Positions 34,638 to 43,713 of a DNA stretch of 64,000 bases are shown here, in pieces; within the stretch, counting starts at the first letter, position 1; every line of letters begins with the position of its first letter. A program made the translations under genes and the position numbers. A model generated the notes under the pieces. That model worked only from the letters and a program-made list of their open reading frames with translations, searched no databases and was not told where the DNA came from. The stretch is from NCBI GenBank assembly GCA_944320785.1, contig CALUIR010000009.1, forward strand, positions 1 to 64,000. Direction: 5' to 3'. The stretch comes from an uncultured Bacteroidaceae bacterium. GTDB taxonomy: Bacteria > Bacteroidota > Bacteroidia > Bacteroidales > Bacteroidaceae.

Positions 34638-35186
34638 ATGAATGCGACGCAAAATCTGATGTACCGTTGCGCCATGCAGTACGGCACGTGCATGGGCGTG
34701 TTCTGGATAGGGAAGTTCATTTTGTTCCCGTTGGGCTTCAGGATGCCTTTCCTTTCATTGGCTTTCATGGTGCTGACCTTGGCGGTGCCTTTTCTGGCCT
34801 ATTACTACGCCCGCACCTACCGGGACCGTTTCAGCGGGGGTGCCATCCGCTTTTCGCAGGCGTGGGTGTTCACGGCCTTGGTGTATGTCTATGCCGCGTT
34901 GCTGGCGGCGGTGGCCCATTTCGTGTATTTCCAGTTCATCGACCAAGGGTTCGTCCTGAATGCTTGCATGGAGATGCTGGAACAGCAGAAGGGCTTCAGC
35001 GCGGAGATGGACGCGCAGGTGGCCCTGTTGCAGGAGGCGTTGGGCGAGGTGGACTTGTCGCCCATTGGCATCACCATGCAGTTGTTCTCCTCCAACGTGA
35101 TGTACGGCAGCATCTTGGCGGTGCCGGTCGCCCTCCTGGTGATGCGGAAGGCGGGGAAGGAGCCTGCCCCGCAGAGTAATGAATGA
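34638..35186 (+). CDS. DUF4199 integral membrane protein
   Basis: The 182-residue protein has four hydrophobic segments (about 12-35 GVFWIGKFILFPLGF, 40-57 LAFMVLTLAVPFLAYYY, 75-100 AWVFTALVYVYAALLAAVAH, 150-172 GSILAVPVALLVM) and no signal peptide, matching DUF4199 membrane proteins of Bacteroidota. Function is unknown. The start is ATG 34638; an in-frame TTG four codons earlier is less likely. It is followed by a glycosyltransferase gene 20 bp away, a very common neighbour pair in the order, suggesting a shared envelope role. Confidence 0.82.
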   Translation: MNATQNLMYRCAMQYGTCMGVFWIGKFILFPLGFRMPFLSLAFMVLTLAVPFLAYYYARTYRDRFSGGAIRFSQAWVFTALVYVYAALLAAVAHFVYFQFIDQGFVLNACMEMLEQQKGFSAEMDAQVALLQEALGEVDLSPIGITMQLFSSNVMYGSILAVPVALLVMRKAGKEPAPQSNE

Positions 35187-35205
35187 ATAAAAGATAATGT
35201 GAGGT

Positions 35206-36159
35206 ATGGATATATCCGTTGTTGTGCCTTTGTATAATGAGGAAGAGTCGCTCCCGGAACTGTGCGCGTGGATAGAGCGGGTGATGCAGGCGAACGGCTT
35301 TGCTTACGAAGTGGTATTCGTGGACGATGGCAGCACGGACCGTTCTTGGGAGGTGATAGAGCGGTTGCGCGCACAGGACCCTTGCGTGAGGGGCGTCAAG
35401 TTCCGCAGGAATTACGGGAAGTCCCCGGCGTTGTATTGCGGTTTCGAGCGGGCGAAGGGCGATGTGGTCATCACGATGGATGCTGACCTGCAGGACAGCC
35501 CCGACGAGATTCCTGCGCTTTACCGCATGGTCAAGGAGGAAGGCTACGACTTGGTGTCGGGCTGGAAGCAGAAACGCTACGACCCGCCTTCGAAGACCAT
35601 CCCGACCAAGTTGTTCAACGCCACGGCACGGGCCATTTCGGGCATCCACAACCTGCATGATTTCAATTGCGGCTTGAAGGCTTACCGCCGCGAAGTGGTG
35701 AAGAATATCGAAGTATATGGCGAGATGCACCGTTACATCCCTTACTTGGCGAAGAATGCCGGTTTCACCCGCATCGGCGAGAAGGTGGTGCATCACCAGG
35801 CGCGCAAGTTCGGCAAGACGAAGTTCGGCGGGCTGAACCGTTTCTTCAACGGTTATATCGACTTGGTGTCCCTGTGGTTCCTGTCCAAATTCGGCAAGAA
35901 ACCGATGCACATCTTCGGTTTCCTCGGCTCGCTGATGTTCCTGATAGGCTTTTTCGCTGTCATCGCAGTGGGCGTGTCCAAGCTTTATGCCTTGCGCCAC
36001 GGGCAGCCTTACATCCTGGTGACCGATTCCCCTTATTTCTACATTGCTTTGACGATGATGCTGCTGGGCACGCAACTGTTCTTGGCGGGCTTTGTCAGCG
36101 AACTGGTCGTGCGCAACGCGCCGGAACGCAATAATTACAAGATAGAAAAAGAACTTTGA
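35206..36159 (+). CDS. Glycosyltransferase family 2 (polyprenyl-phosphate type)
   Basis: The 317-residue protein has a GT-A domain (residues 1-230) with ISVVVPLYNEEESLPEL, VVFVDDGSTDRSWEV, the DxD motif MDADLQDSPDEIP, and SGIHNLHDFNCGLKAYRREV. Two C-terminal membrane helices follow (HIFGFLGSLMFLIGFFAVIA, FYIALTMMLLGTQLFLAGF). This layout is that of DPM1/ArnC/GtrB enzymes that load a sugar onto undecaprenyl phosphate at the cytoplasmic face. The sugar is unknown. Its TGA overlaps the next ATG (TGATG), so the following gene is probably coupled. Confidence 0.9.
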   Translation: MDISVVVPLYNEEESLPELCAWIERVMQANGFAYEVVFVDDGSTDRSWEVIERLRAQDPCVRGVKFRRNYGKSPALYCGFERAKGDVVITMDADLQDSPDEIPALYRMVKEEGYDLVSGWKQKRYDPPSKTIPTKLFNATARAISGIHNLHDFNCGLKAYRREVVKNIEVYGEMHRYIPYLAKNAGFTRIGEKVVHHQARKFGKTKFGGLNRFFNGYIDLVSLWFLSKFGKKPMHIFGFLGSLMFLIGFFAVIAVGVSKLYALRHGQPYILVTDSPYFYIALTMMLLGTQLFLAGFVSELVVRNAPERNNYKIEKEL

Positions 36160-36665
36160 TGGAAATGAAGTACCGCCCTGTTGCCCGTTTTGCCGGCATT
36201 GCCCTTGCAGGCTGTTTCCTTGGGATGCTGCCTTTGGCCTTTTCCGCTTGTTCGGAAAGTGATTGCTCGTTGAGCGGGCGGCCTTCCGTTCGATTCGCGT
36301 TCGTGAATAGCCTGGACCATGCGCCGGTCAGCCTGTTCGACTCTTTGACGGTGACCGCACTCGGCACGGATTCTGTCTTGGTAAACCGCGAGCGGGGCAT
36401 CGACCATCTTACCTTGCCTTTGGACTACTCGGCAGGCACGACCACCTTCGTGCTGCATTACAGCCGTTTCTTGCGTGACACCATCACTGTGGCGCACACC
36501 AACCATCCTCACTTCATCTCGATAGATTGCGGCATCAGCATGTTCTATCATCTGGATGGTTTGGAACATACCTCTATCCTGTTAGACTCCATCCAGTTGG
36601 TAAACCCGGATATTGATGACAATGAAAAGAACAATTACCGCATATATTATACTCCTGACGAGTAG
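36159..36665 (+). CDS. DUF6452-like envelope protein
   Basis: This 168-residue protein has an N-terminal hydrophobic export segment (AGIALAGCFLGMLPLAFSAC) with two cysteines; the second, in AFSAC, could be a lipobox. The remainder is predicted beta-rich (SVRFAFVNSLDHAPVSLFDSLTV split across strands, DTITVAHTNHPHFISIDCG). It resembles Bacteroidales proteins annotated DUF6452, always placed before a DUF6048 gene. Function unknown. It starts inside the TGA of the glycosyltransferase, and its end overlaps the next gene by 44 bp. Confidence 0.7.
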   Translation: MEMKYRPVARFAGIALAGCFLGMLPLAFSACSESDCSLSGRPSVRFAFVNSLDHAPVSLFDSLTVTALGTDSVLVNRERGIDHLTLPLDYSAGTTTFVLHYSRFLRDTITVAHTNHPHFISIDCGISMFYHLDGLEHTSILLDSIQLVNPDIDDNEKNNYRIYYTPDE

Positions 36666-37305
36666 CCTGCTGATGCCGCTGCATGCCCAGCGTGAAGCTC
36701 CACTGGCGGACACCACGGCGGTGGCAGCACCTTTGTATGGCGGTTTGTCGGTGAGCGCCGATGTATTTGGCGTGATTGGCAGTTTCGTGCTTAATGACTA
36801 CTTGAGCGCGGAGGTGGCATTGAACGCCGACTTCAAGAACCTGTTTTTCCCGGTGGTGGAGTTGGGCTTCGGCACCATGGACCTTACGGACGACACTTAT
36901 TTTATCCATTACAAGTCGGCGGCGCCGTATGCCCGCATCGGTTTGGACTATAACCTGATGGCGAAGAAGCAGACGGCTAACTTCCTGTTTGCAGGAGTAC
37001 GCTATGGCTTTTCATCCTTCAAATATGATGTCTCCGCTCCCGACCTTCATGACGAGGTATGGGGAGGCACGCTTCCTTTCCGTTATTCTGGCATCCGTTC
37101 GAGCGCACATTGGCTTGAAATGCTTCTTGGCATCAAGGTGAAGATTGTGAAGAACTTCTTCATGGGCTGGACGGCACGCTTCAAGTTCCGTTTTTCGGCC
37201 AAGGAGACGCTGAACACGACCCCGTGGTACATTCCCGGTTATGGCGACAACAAGTCGTCCAACTTCGGTTTCACCTATAATTTCATTTATAAACTTCCTT
37301 TTTAG
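36622..37305 (+). CDS. DUF6048-like outer membrane protein
   Basis: A 227-residue exported protein: signal peptide MKRTITAYIILLTSSLLMPL cleaved near LHAQ, then alternating amphipathic strands (YLSAEVALNADFKNLFFPVV, APYARIGLDYNLMAK, WTARFKFRFSAKE, FGFTYNFIYKLPF) ending in an aromatic residue, as expected for an outer membrane barrel. It resembles DUF6048 proteins. Several starts (TTG 36613, ATG 36616, ATG 36622) exist; the last begins a proper signal peptide. It overlaps the DUF6452-like gene, so the two are probably translated together. Confidence 0.72.
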   Translation: MKRTITAYIILLTSSLLMPLHAQREAPLADTTAVAAPLYGGLSVSADVFGVIGSFVLNDYLSAEVALNADFKNLFFPVVELGFGTMDLTDDTYFIHYKSAAPYARIGLDYNLMAKKQTANFLFAGVRYGFSSFKYDVSAPDLHDEVWGGTLPFRYSGIRSSAHWLEMLLGIKVKIVKNFFMGWTARFKFRFSAKETLNTTPWYIPGYGDNKSSNFGFTYNFIYKLPF

Positions 37306-37308
37306 CAA

Positions 37309-37881
37309 ATGACAGTTTTAGAGATTTGGTTGATAGCCGTGAGTTTGGCGATGGATTGTTTGGCGGTATCCATCGCAAGCGGCATTTCCATGAAGAAAAT
37401 CAGATGGCGGGTGATGCTGTGTGCCGCTTTCTCCTTCGGTTTTTTCCAAGCGCTGATGCCTTTCTTGGGCTGGTTGGGCGCCAGCCGTTTCAGCCATCTG
37501 ATAGAGCAGGTGGATCATTGGATTGCCTTTGGCCTGCTCCTTTTCTTGGGCGGCAAGATGGTTCTGGAAAGTTTCAAGAAAGACGATTGCAAGCACGATT
37601 ACAATTTGGCGAATCCCAAGGTGCTGTTGGCCTTGTCTGTGGCCACGAGCATCGATGCTTTGGCCGTTGGGGTTACTTTTGCATTCTTGGGCATGAACGA
37701 TGTGCAGGCAATTTTGCTCCCGGTCTTGGTTATCGGCTTGGTGGCTTTTGCATTGTCGATGGCAGGTTTGCTTTTCGGCGTGTTCTTTGGCTGCCGCTAC
37801 CGGCTTCGGATGGAGTTGTGGGGCGGCTTGGTGTTGATGGCCATTGGCGTGAAGATATTGGTAGAACATTTGTTTTTTTAA
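37309..37881 (+). CDS. mntP: Putative manganese efflux pump MntP
   Basis: MntP exports excess Mn2+ across the inner membrane. The 190-residue protein has six membrane helices in two three-helix halves. Each half begins with the family's acidic motif: SLAMDCLAVSIASGI (residues 12-26) and ATSIDALAVGVTFAFLG (about 112-128), whose aspartates bind the metal. Length and topology are normal. It lies 3 bp after the DUF6048-like gene and 13 bp before apbE. No Mn-sensing yybP-ykoY riboswitch is visible upstream. Confidence 0.92.
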   Translation: MTVLEIWLIAVSLAMDCLAVSIASGISMKKIRWRVMLCAAFSFGFFQALMPFLGWLGASRFSHLIEQVDHWIAFGLLLFLGGKMVLESFKKDDCKHDYNLANPKVLLALSVATSIDALAVGVTFAFLGMNDVQAILLPVLVIGLVAFALSMAGLLFGVFFGCRYRLRMELWGGLVLMAIGVKILVEHLFF

Positions 37882-37894
37882 TGGCAGATAGCTT

Positions 37895-38908
37895 ATGGGA
37901 AAGAGGAATATGAAATGGCAGTGGTTTGTCCTTCTGCTTTTTGTCGTAGCCACTGTTTTGATTTTAAGGCGGAACAGTGTGTTCCAGACGGATGAAGGCT
38001 TTGTGTTTGGCACGGTGTACCACATTACCTATCAATCGTCCGGCAACTTGAAAGCGGAGATAGAGGCAGAGTTGAAGAAGGTGGATGCCTCTTTGTCTCC
38101 TTTCAACCCGGCATCCGTGATATCCCGTGTCAACCGCAATGAAGAAGTGCAGGTTGACACGTTTTTCGCCACTGTGTTCCGCCGTTCGGAAGAAATCGCT
38201 CAAGAGACCGGCGGTTGCTTCGACATCACCGTTGCTCCTTTGGTCAACGCATGGGGCTTCGGATTCAAGGAAAGCGTGTTCCCGGACTCTGCCATGATTG
38301 ACAGCCTGCTTGATATGGTAGGTTATGGAAAAGTGTGTTTGCAGGATGGGCGGGTGGTGAAATCCGATTCCCGCATGATGCTGGATTGCAGTGCGATTGC
38401 CAAAGGGTTCGGGTGCGATGCCGTGGCACGTTTGTTGGATAGGAAAGGCATTTCCAATTATATGGTGGAGATAGGCGGTGAAGTGGTGGTGAAAGGACGT
38501 AACCCCAAGAGGGATTTGTGGCGCATCGGAATCAGTAAGCCGATAGAAGATTCATTGGCCGTCAATCAAGATTTGCAGGTTGTGCTGGAAATTACGGATG
38601 CCGGTATGGCCACTTCCGGCAATTACCGTAACTTTTACTACAAAGGAGGGAAAAGGTATGCGCATACGATTGACCCAGAGGATGGTTACCCGGTGGAGCA
38701 TAGCCTGCTGTCGGCTACGGTGATTGCGCCGGATTGCATGACTGCCGATGCGTATGCGACATCGTTCATGGTGATGGGGTTGGAGAAAGCCAAGGCGTTT
38801 GCCGAATCCAATCCGGCCATTGATGCTTATTTTATTTACGAGGATGAGCAAGGCAACCTGAAAACCTGTTTCACTGAGGGCATGGAGAAATATATTGCCG
38901 GATGGTGA
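37895..38908 (+). CDS. apbE: FAD:protein FMN transferase ApbE
   Basis: ApbE attaches FMN to a threonine of periplasmic flavoproteins such as NqrB, NqrC and RnfG. The 337-residue protein has an N-terminal signal anchor (WFVLLLFVVATVLIL) and the family motifs VDASLSPFNPASVISRVN, ALVN-like APLVNAWGFGF, DCSAIAKGFGCDAVARLL, VEIGGEVVVKG and the C-terminal YAHTIDPEDGYPVEHSLLS with TADAYATSFMVMG. The final gene of the plus-strand cluster, it converges on miaA with only 7 bp between the stops and no clear terminator. Confidence 0.95.
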   Translation: MGKRNMKWQWFVLLLFVVATVLILRRNSVFQTDEGFVFGTVYHITYQSSGNLKAEIEAELKKVDASLSPFNPASVISRVNRNEEVQVDTFFATVFRRSEEIAQETGGCFDITVAPLVNAWGFGFKESVFPDSAMIDSLLDMVGYGKVCLQDGRVVKSDSRMMLDCSAIAKGFGCDAVARLLDRKGISNYMVEIGGEVVVKGRNPKRDLWRIGISKPIEDSLAVNQDLQVVLEITDAGMATSGNYRNFYYKGGKRYAHTIDPEDGYPVEHSLLSATVIAPDCMTADAYATSFMVMGLEKAKAFAESNPAIDAYFIYEDEQGNLKTCFTEGMEKYIAGW

Positions 38909-38915
38909 ATCCGAT

Positions 38916-39833
38916 TTACAAGCGTTGGCGGATGAAGCGGAGAATATCTTCCGTTTGTTCGGGGTGAAACCATGTGATGGCCTCGTCACGTTTGAACCAA
39001 GTCATCTGCTTGCGGGAATAGATGCGTGTGTTTTGCTTTATTTTTTCAATGGCGAAAGGCAGGTTCCATTCTCCGTCAAAGTATTTGAACAGTTCTTTGT
39101 AGCCTACGGTGTTGAGTGAATTCAAGTGTTTGTAGGGGTAAACTTTTTGGGCTTCTTCTAATAATCCTTCTTGCATCATGGTTTCAACCCTTTGGTTGAT
39201 CTGGGCGTACAATTCTTCGCGGGGACGCGTCAGCCCGATTTTCACGATGCGGAATGGTCTTGCTTTGGCGGATTGCGTGCGGAAAGAAGTATAGGTCCGC
39301 CCCGTCATATAGCATATTTCTAATGCATGCATGATTCGTTTAGGATTCTTAGGATCGACAATCTTGTAATATTCAGGGTCTAATAGGCGCAGTTCGCTGC
39401 GTAGGTATTCTAACCCCTTTTCTTGGTATCTGTCAATGACGGATTTCCGGGTTTCGTTGTCAACGGTGGGTATGTCGTCAATGCCTTTGCAGATGGCATC
39501 GATGTACATCATGGAACCTCCTGAAAGGAGCATTATGTTTCTTGCTTGGAATGATTCCTGCAAGAGTTTCAACACATCTTGTTCATATTGGGCTGCATTG
39601 TAATAATCGAATATCGATAAAGATCCGACGAAGTGGTGTCTGACCCTTTTTAATTGCTCTTTGCTAGGAGCGGCAGTGCCTATTGGAATTTCCTTGTAGA
39701 TTTGCCGGGAGTCTGAGGAAATGATTTCAGCCTGCAATTGTTCTGCCAAGTACAGGCTGAGTTCCGTCTTTCCTACGCCGGTCGGTCCTAACAGGACGAT
39801 TAATGCGGGGCAGCTAGTATCTGTCTTCCTCAT
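38916..39833 (-). CDS. miaA: tRNA dimethylallyltransferase MiaA
   Basis: MiaA adds a dimethylallyl group to A37 of tRNAs that read UNN codons. The 305-residue protein starts with the P-loop [14 protein letters not shown] (Gly16-Thr23), followed by [20 protein letters not shown], the family segment [20 protein letters not shown], and [20 protein letters not shown] with [18 protein letters not shown]. It is a normal-length enzyme. Its start overlaps the end of the pRiA4b ORF-3-like gene by 20 bp, implying cotranslation. Confidence 0.96.
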   Translation of the reverse strand: MRKTDTSCPALIVLLGPTGVGKTELSLYLAEQLQAEIISSDSRQIYKEIPIGTAAPSKEQLKRVRHHFVGSLSIFDYYNAAQYEQDVLKLLQESFQARNIMLLSGGSMMYIDAICKGIDDIPTVDNETRKSVIDRYQEKGLEYLRSELRLLDPEYYKIVDPKNPKRIMHALEICYMTGRTYTSFRTQSAKARPFRIVKIGLTRPREELYAQINQRVETMMQEGLLEEAQKVYPYKHLNSLNTVGYKELFKYFDGEWNLPFAIEKIKQNTRIYSRKQMTWFKRDEAITWFHPEQTEDILRFIRQRL

Positions 39834-40368
39834 AGGGATTGCCGCCGTTGCCTAAATCATATCCGTCCGGGTCGATTTCTTCTGTGTCATAGTCTTGGTC
39901 GCCATAGAAGTTCTCTCCAAGGTCTTCTGTGGACATGTTGTTGCCCGTTATTTCGTCGAAGTCGATGGTTTGGGCAGGCGGGTTTCCTTCCTGTTTGGAG
40001 CAGATGGCATGCTTGAGGCTTTTTCCTGTGATGATTTCAGACAATTCGATGAAGAATACCCGTTCGGCCAAAGGGTCGAATACATAGATCAGCTTTTGTT
40101 TTTCATCTTCTAAAAGTTCATTGAGCCGGGTCTCTTTCATGATCCATATGTCTTCTTCCGAACTGCTTCCCATGTCTTCGAGGGTGATTTCTTTTTCTTT
40201 TTCCCAATCATCATCGCAGATGAAAAACGAAGTCATCTGGTCGTTTTTGTAACCCACTGATTTCAGTATCACTTCGTGGAAATCGAAGAAAGTGGCCTCT
40301 GAGTCTATTTGTATTTCCCTCATGAAGTCGTCCACTTCATCGGATATCATTGTAAATCTGTATATCAT
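39814..40368 (-). CDS. pRiA4b ORF-3-like (IS1096 passenger TnpR family) protein
   Basis: The 184-residue protein matches the pRiA4b ORF-3 family: an N-terminal half with [40 protein letters not shown] and a central acidic loop with [20 protein letters not shown]. The last 45 residues are strongly acidic ([20 protein letters not shown]) and likely disordered. The family is named from plasmid and transposon passengers, but there is no transposase, inverted repeat or base-composition break here. In Bacteroidales it appears as a resident gene next to miaA and lpxA. Function unknown. Confidence 0.8.
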   Translation of the reverse strand: MIYRFTMISDEVDDFMREIQIDSEATFFDFHEVILKSVGYKNDQMTSFFICDDDWEKEKEITLEDMGSSSEEDIWIMKETRLNELLEDEKQKLIYVFDPLAERVFFIELSEIITGKSLKHAICSKQEGNPPAQTIDFDEITGNNMSTEDLGENFYGDQDYDTEEIDPDGYDLGNGGNPYEEDRY

Positions 40369-40388
40369 ATATTTATATTATTGTTTTT

Positions 40389-41156
40389 TTATCGTATGAT
40401 GCCTCTTTCAGAATTGCTGATGAAGGAGGTGATGTAACGGATGTCCTCGGTGTCAGGAAGCTGCGATTTTATTTCATGCAGGGCATCTGACGTATTCAGT
40501 CCGCTTTGATAGATAAGACGGTAGGCATTATGTATATTCTCGATACGCTCGTTGCTGAATCCTCTCCGGCGCAGTCCCACGATGTTGATGCCGCAATAAG
40601 CGATAGGCTCGCGCCCGGCAATGATGAAGGGCGGGACATCCTTGCTGGAGCGTGAACCGCCTTGTATCATGACGTATCCTCCCACGCGGCAGAACTGATG
40701 TATGAGGACGGCTCCGCTGATGATGGCGTTGTCATCGATGACGATCTCCCCTGCTATCTTGGTGGCGTTGCCGATGATGCACCCGTTGCCGACATGTGCG
40801 TCATGTGCCACATGCACGCCTTCCATGAGCAGGTTGTTGTTGCCAACGATGGTCTTGCCTTTGGCTGCAGTGCCACGGTTGATGGTCACGTTTTCACGGA
40901 TGAGGTTGTTGTCGCCCACTTCAGCGGTGGTCTCCTCGCCTTTGAATTTCAGGTCTTGGGGAACGGCGCCGATGACGGCACCGGGGAATATGGTGTTGCC
41001 ATTCCCGATGCGTGTACCGTACAGGATGTTTACGTTTGGCATGATTTTGTTGTTGTCGCCAATGACAACGTTCCTGTCAATGAAGACAAAAGGGCCTATC
41101 TCCACGTTGTTGCCAATCTGCGCCTCTGGATGTATGTATGCTAAAGGACTGATCAT
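40389..41156 (-). CDS. lpxA: UDP-N-acetylglucosamine acyltransferase LpxA
   Basis: LpxA catalyses the first step of lipid A synthesis, acylating UDP-GlcNAc at the 3 position. The 255-residue protein is a left-handed beta-helix made of hexapeptide repeats (YIHPEAQIGNNVEIGPFVFI, NTIFPGAVIGAVPQDLKFKG) with the catalytic His in VHVAHDAHVGNGCIIGN, then a helical C-terminal domain (GLRRRGFSNERIENIHNAYR). It follows lpxC/fabZ by 2 bp in the order lpxD, lpxC/fabZ, lpxA. Confidence 0.96.
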   Translation of the reverse strand: MISPLAYIHPEAQIGNNVEIGPFVFIDRNVVIGDNNKIMPNVNILYGTRIGNGNTIFPGAVIGAVPQDLKFKGEETTAEVGDNNLIRENVTINRGTAAKGKTIVGNNNLLMEGVHVAHDAHVGNGCIIGNATKIAGEIVIDDNAIISGAVLIHQFCRVGGYVMIQGGSRSSKDVPPFIIAGREPIAYCGINIVGLRRRGFSNERIENIHNAYRLIYQSGLNTSDALHEIKSQLPDTEDIRYITSFISNSERGIIR

Positions 41157-41158
41157 TG

Positions 41159-42544
41159 TTATTTGTTTTTGATGATTTGTGCCATGAATTCGGCTTCACA
41201 AACTATTTTTTCTCCTACAAAGACATATCCTTTCATCGTGGAGATGCCTCTCCTCATGGGTGCCAGCAATTCTAAACGGAATACCAGCGTGTCGCCGGGA
41301 ACTACTTTTTGCCGGAATTTCACGCCATCGATTTTCATGAAATAGGTGGAGTACCTTTCGGGTTCTTCTACTGAGTTGAGGACCAGCAACCCGCCCACCT
41401 GTGCCATGGCTTCCACTTGAAGCACGCCTGGCATCACGGGTTCTTGCGGGAAGTGGCCTTGGAAGAAAGGTTCGTTCACGGTGATGTTTTTTACGCCGAC
41501 GATATGGTTAGGGCCTAATTCGATGATTTTGTCAACTAGCAGGAACGGGTAACGGTGAGGCAACAGTTCGCGGATGCGGTTGATGTCCATGACGGGTGCT
41601 TGGTTGCAATTGTAAACGGGCGCCTGTATCTCGTGGAGGCGGATTTCTTTCCGCATCTGGCGTGCGAACTTGTTGTTGATGGTGTGTCCCGGGCGTGTGG
41701 CGATGATGCGCCCTTTGATGGGGCGTCCAATCAGTGCCAAGTCGCCGATGATGTCGAGCAGCTTGTGGCGTGCGGGTTCATTGCTCCAGACGAGAGGCTT
41801 ATGGTTGATGTATCCTAATTGGCGTGCATCCATGTGGGGGACTCCCATCACGTCAGCCAGCTTGTCGAAACTTTCCTGCGGCATTTGCCTTTCGTAAATG
41901 ACGATGGCGTTGTCGAGGTCGCCTCCTTTTATCAGCCCGGCTTTCAGCAGGGGTTCAATGTCGCGCACGAAGACGAAGGTGCGGCTTCCAGCGATTTCTT
42001 CAGGGAAATCGGCCATGTCCTCCAGCGTGGCGAACTGGCTGGGAAGGATGGTGGAGTCGTATGAGATGAGCGTGTTGATGCTGAAATTGTCATCGGGCAG
42101 CACGATGATGGACGAGCCGGTGGCTTCGTCTTTGATTTCTATCTTCGACTTGATGATGTAGAAGTCCTTGACAGCGGCTTGTTCTTCGATGCCGGCATCC
42201 TTTATCTGCTCCACGTATTGGATGGCGCTTCCGTCAAGGATGGGGAATTCGGGACCGTCCACTTGTATCAGGCAGTTGTCGATGCCGAAGGCGTAGAGTG
42301 CCGCCATGGCGTGTTCAACGGTGCTGACTTTCGCATCTCCTTTCGCTAAAACAGTGCCACGTGTGGTGTCCACCACGTTGTCGGCAACGGCATCGATGAT
42401 GGGTTGCCCTTCAAGGTCGGTCCGTTGGATTTTGTATCCATGGTTATCCGGTGCCGGGTTGAAGGTGACGGTGAGGTCAAGTCCGGTATGGAGTCCTTTC
42501 CCGCTTAATGAAAAGCTGTTCTTTAGTGTCTTTTGTTTTAACAT
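41159..42544 (-). CDS. lpxC/fabZ: Bifunctional LpxC deacetylase / FabZ dehydratase
   Basis: A 461-residue fusion. Residues 1-305 are LpxC, the zinc deacetylase that commits UDP-acyl-GlcNAc to lipid A (KNSFSLSGKGLHTGLDLTV, EHAMAALYAFGIDNC, EPARHKLLDIIGDLALIG with zinc ligands). Residues about 315-461 are FabZ, the 3-hydroxyacyl-ACP dehydratase (LLPHRYPFLLVDKIIELG, FQGHFPQEPVMPG with catalytic His364, VEAMAQVGG). The fusion is characteristic of Bacteroidota and balances hydroxyacyl-ACP use between lipid A and fatty acids. It lies 4 bp after lpxD and 2 bp before lpxA. Confidence 0.96.
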   Translation of the reverse strand: MLKQKTLKNSFSLSGKGLHTGLDLTVTFNPAPDNHGYKIQRTDLEGQPIIDAVADNVVDTTRGTVLAKGDAKVSTVEHAMAALYAFGIDNCLIQVDGPEFPILDGSAIQYVEQIKDAGIEEQAAVKDFYIIKSKIEIKDEATGSSIIVLPDDNFSINTLISYDSTILPSQFATLEDMADFPEEIAGSRTFVFVRDIEPLLKAGLIKGGDLDNAIVIYERQMPQESFDKLADVMGVPHMDARQLGYINHKPLVWSNEPARHKLLDIIGDLALIGRPIKGRIIATRPGHTINNKFARQMRKEIRLHEIQAPVYNCNQAPVMDINRIRELLPHRYPFLLVDKIIELGPNHIVGVKNITVNEPFFQGHFPQEPVMPGVLQVEAMAQVGGLLVLNSVEEPERYSTYFMKIDGVKFRQKVVPGDTLVFRLELLAPMRRGISTMKGYVFVGEKIVCEAEFMAQIIKNK

Positions 42545-42548
42545 GAGC

Positions 42549-43592
42549 TTATTGGTTGTTTATTTGTTTTTTCAGTTCTTCTATTTCTTTCTGGAGGTTG
42601 TTGAGGGTGGCATACATTTCGGGCAGTTTCTTGAACACGATGGAGGAACGTGCGAAGTTCTTTGCCTCGATGGCAGGCGAGCCTTGGATGGTGTTGCCGG
42701 GCTTCACGCTTCCGGCGATGCCGGCTTGTGCGCCGGTGATGACATGGTCGCCTACGGTGATGTGCCCGGCCACGCCTACTTGCCCGCCGAACATGCACCA
42801 TTGGCCGATTTTTGCCGAGCCGGCCACGCCCACTTGCGAGGCCATGACGGTGTTGTTGCCTACTTCCACGTTGTGGGCTATCTGCACGAGGTTGTCCAGT
42901 TTCACGCCTTCGTGTACGATGGTGGCTCCCATGGTGGCGCGGTCCACGCAGGTGTTGGCGCCTATTTCCACGTTGTCTTCGATGATGACGATGCCGATTT
43001 GTGGTATCTTGTCGTAGCCGGAGGCGGTGGGCGCGAACCCGAAGCCGTCGGCGCCGATGGTGCAGCCGGAGTGGAGGATGCAATGGCTACCTACGCGGCA
43101 GTCGTGGTAAACGCTGACGTTGGCGTTGAGGATGGTGCCGTTGCCTATCTTGGCTCGGTCGCCGACGGTGGCATGGGGGTAGAGCATGGCGCGGTCGCCT
43201 ATTTCGGCATGTTCGCCGACGTAGGCGAAGGGCGCGATGTACACGTCTTTACCGATTTTGGCGGTAGGTTCGATGAAGGCGAGGGGGTGGATGCCGGTCT
43301 TCCGGGGCTTGCTTTGCTCGTAGAGGGTGAGCAGGCGGGCCAGGCTGTCGTAGGCGTTGTCCACTTTGATGAGGGTGGCTTTCACTTCCTGCTCGGGGGT
43401 GAAGTCTTTGTTGACCAGCACGATGGTGGACTGGGTGGTGTAGATGTAGGGGGCGTATTTGGGGTTGGCCAGGAAGGAGATGGCTCCGGGGATGCCTTCT
43501 TCTATTTTTGCGAATGTATGCACTGTGGCGTTTTCGTCCCCGATGATTTCACCGTGGATGAAGGCTGCGATTTGCTTAGCTGAGAATTCCAT
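42549..43592 (-). CDS. lpxD: UDP-3-O-acylglucosamine N-acyltransferase LpxD
   Basis: LpxD adds the second hydroxyacyl chain in lipid A synthesis. The 347-residue protein has an N-terminal uridine-binding domain ([40 protein letters not shown]), then hexapeptide repeats forming a left-handed beta-helix from about 110 ([20 protein letters not shown]) with the catalytic His in [19 protein letters not shown], and a C-terminal coiled helix ([20 protein letters not shown]). It begins the lpxD-lpxC/fabZ-lpxA operon, 121 bp after the HD hydrolase gene. Confidence 0.96.
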   Translation of the reverse strand: MEFSAKQIAAFIHGEIIGDENATVHTFAKIEEGIPGAISFLANPKYAPYIYTTQSTIVLVNKDFTPEQEVKATLIKVDNAYDSLARLLTLYEQSKPRKTGIHPLAFIEPTAKIGKDVYIAPFAYVGEHAEIGDRAMLYPHATVGDRAKIGNGTILNANVSVYHDCRVGSHCILHSGCTIGADGFGFAPTASGYDKIPQIGIVIIEDNVEIGANTCVDRATMGATIVHEGVKLDNLVQIAHNVEVGNNTVMASQVGVAGSAKIGQWCMFGGQVGVAGHITVGDHVITGAQAGIAGSVKPGNTIQGSPAIEAKNFARSSIVFKKLPEMYATLNNLQKEIEELKKQINNQ

Positions 43593-43713
43593 GATATGTT
43601 ACGTTTACGTTATACGGACATTGCGTTGGCATGTCTTATGAAAGAATGTTGCAAATTACGTGTTTTTTTTTGATATACCCGCACTTGCGGGGCAAAAAAT
43701 CACTTGCTGCCGC

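Noticed and set aside
39814-40368. Insertion sequence remnant suggested by the IS1096 passenger family name
   Set aside because: No transposase, terminal inverted repeats, target duplication or composition change at either side.
43678-43691. CCCGCACTTGCGGG hairpin between the HD hydrolase gene and lpxD as a terminator
   Set aside because: No T-run follows on the minus strand, so the genes may be cotranscribed.
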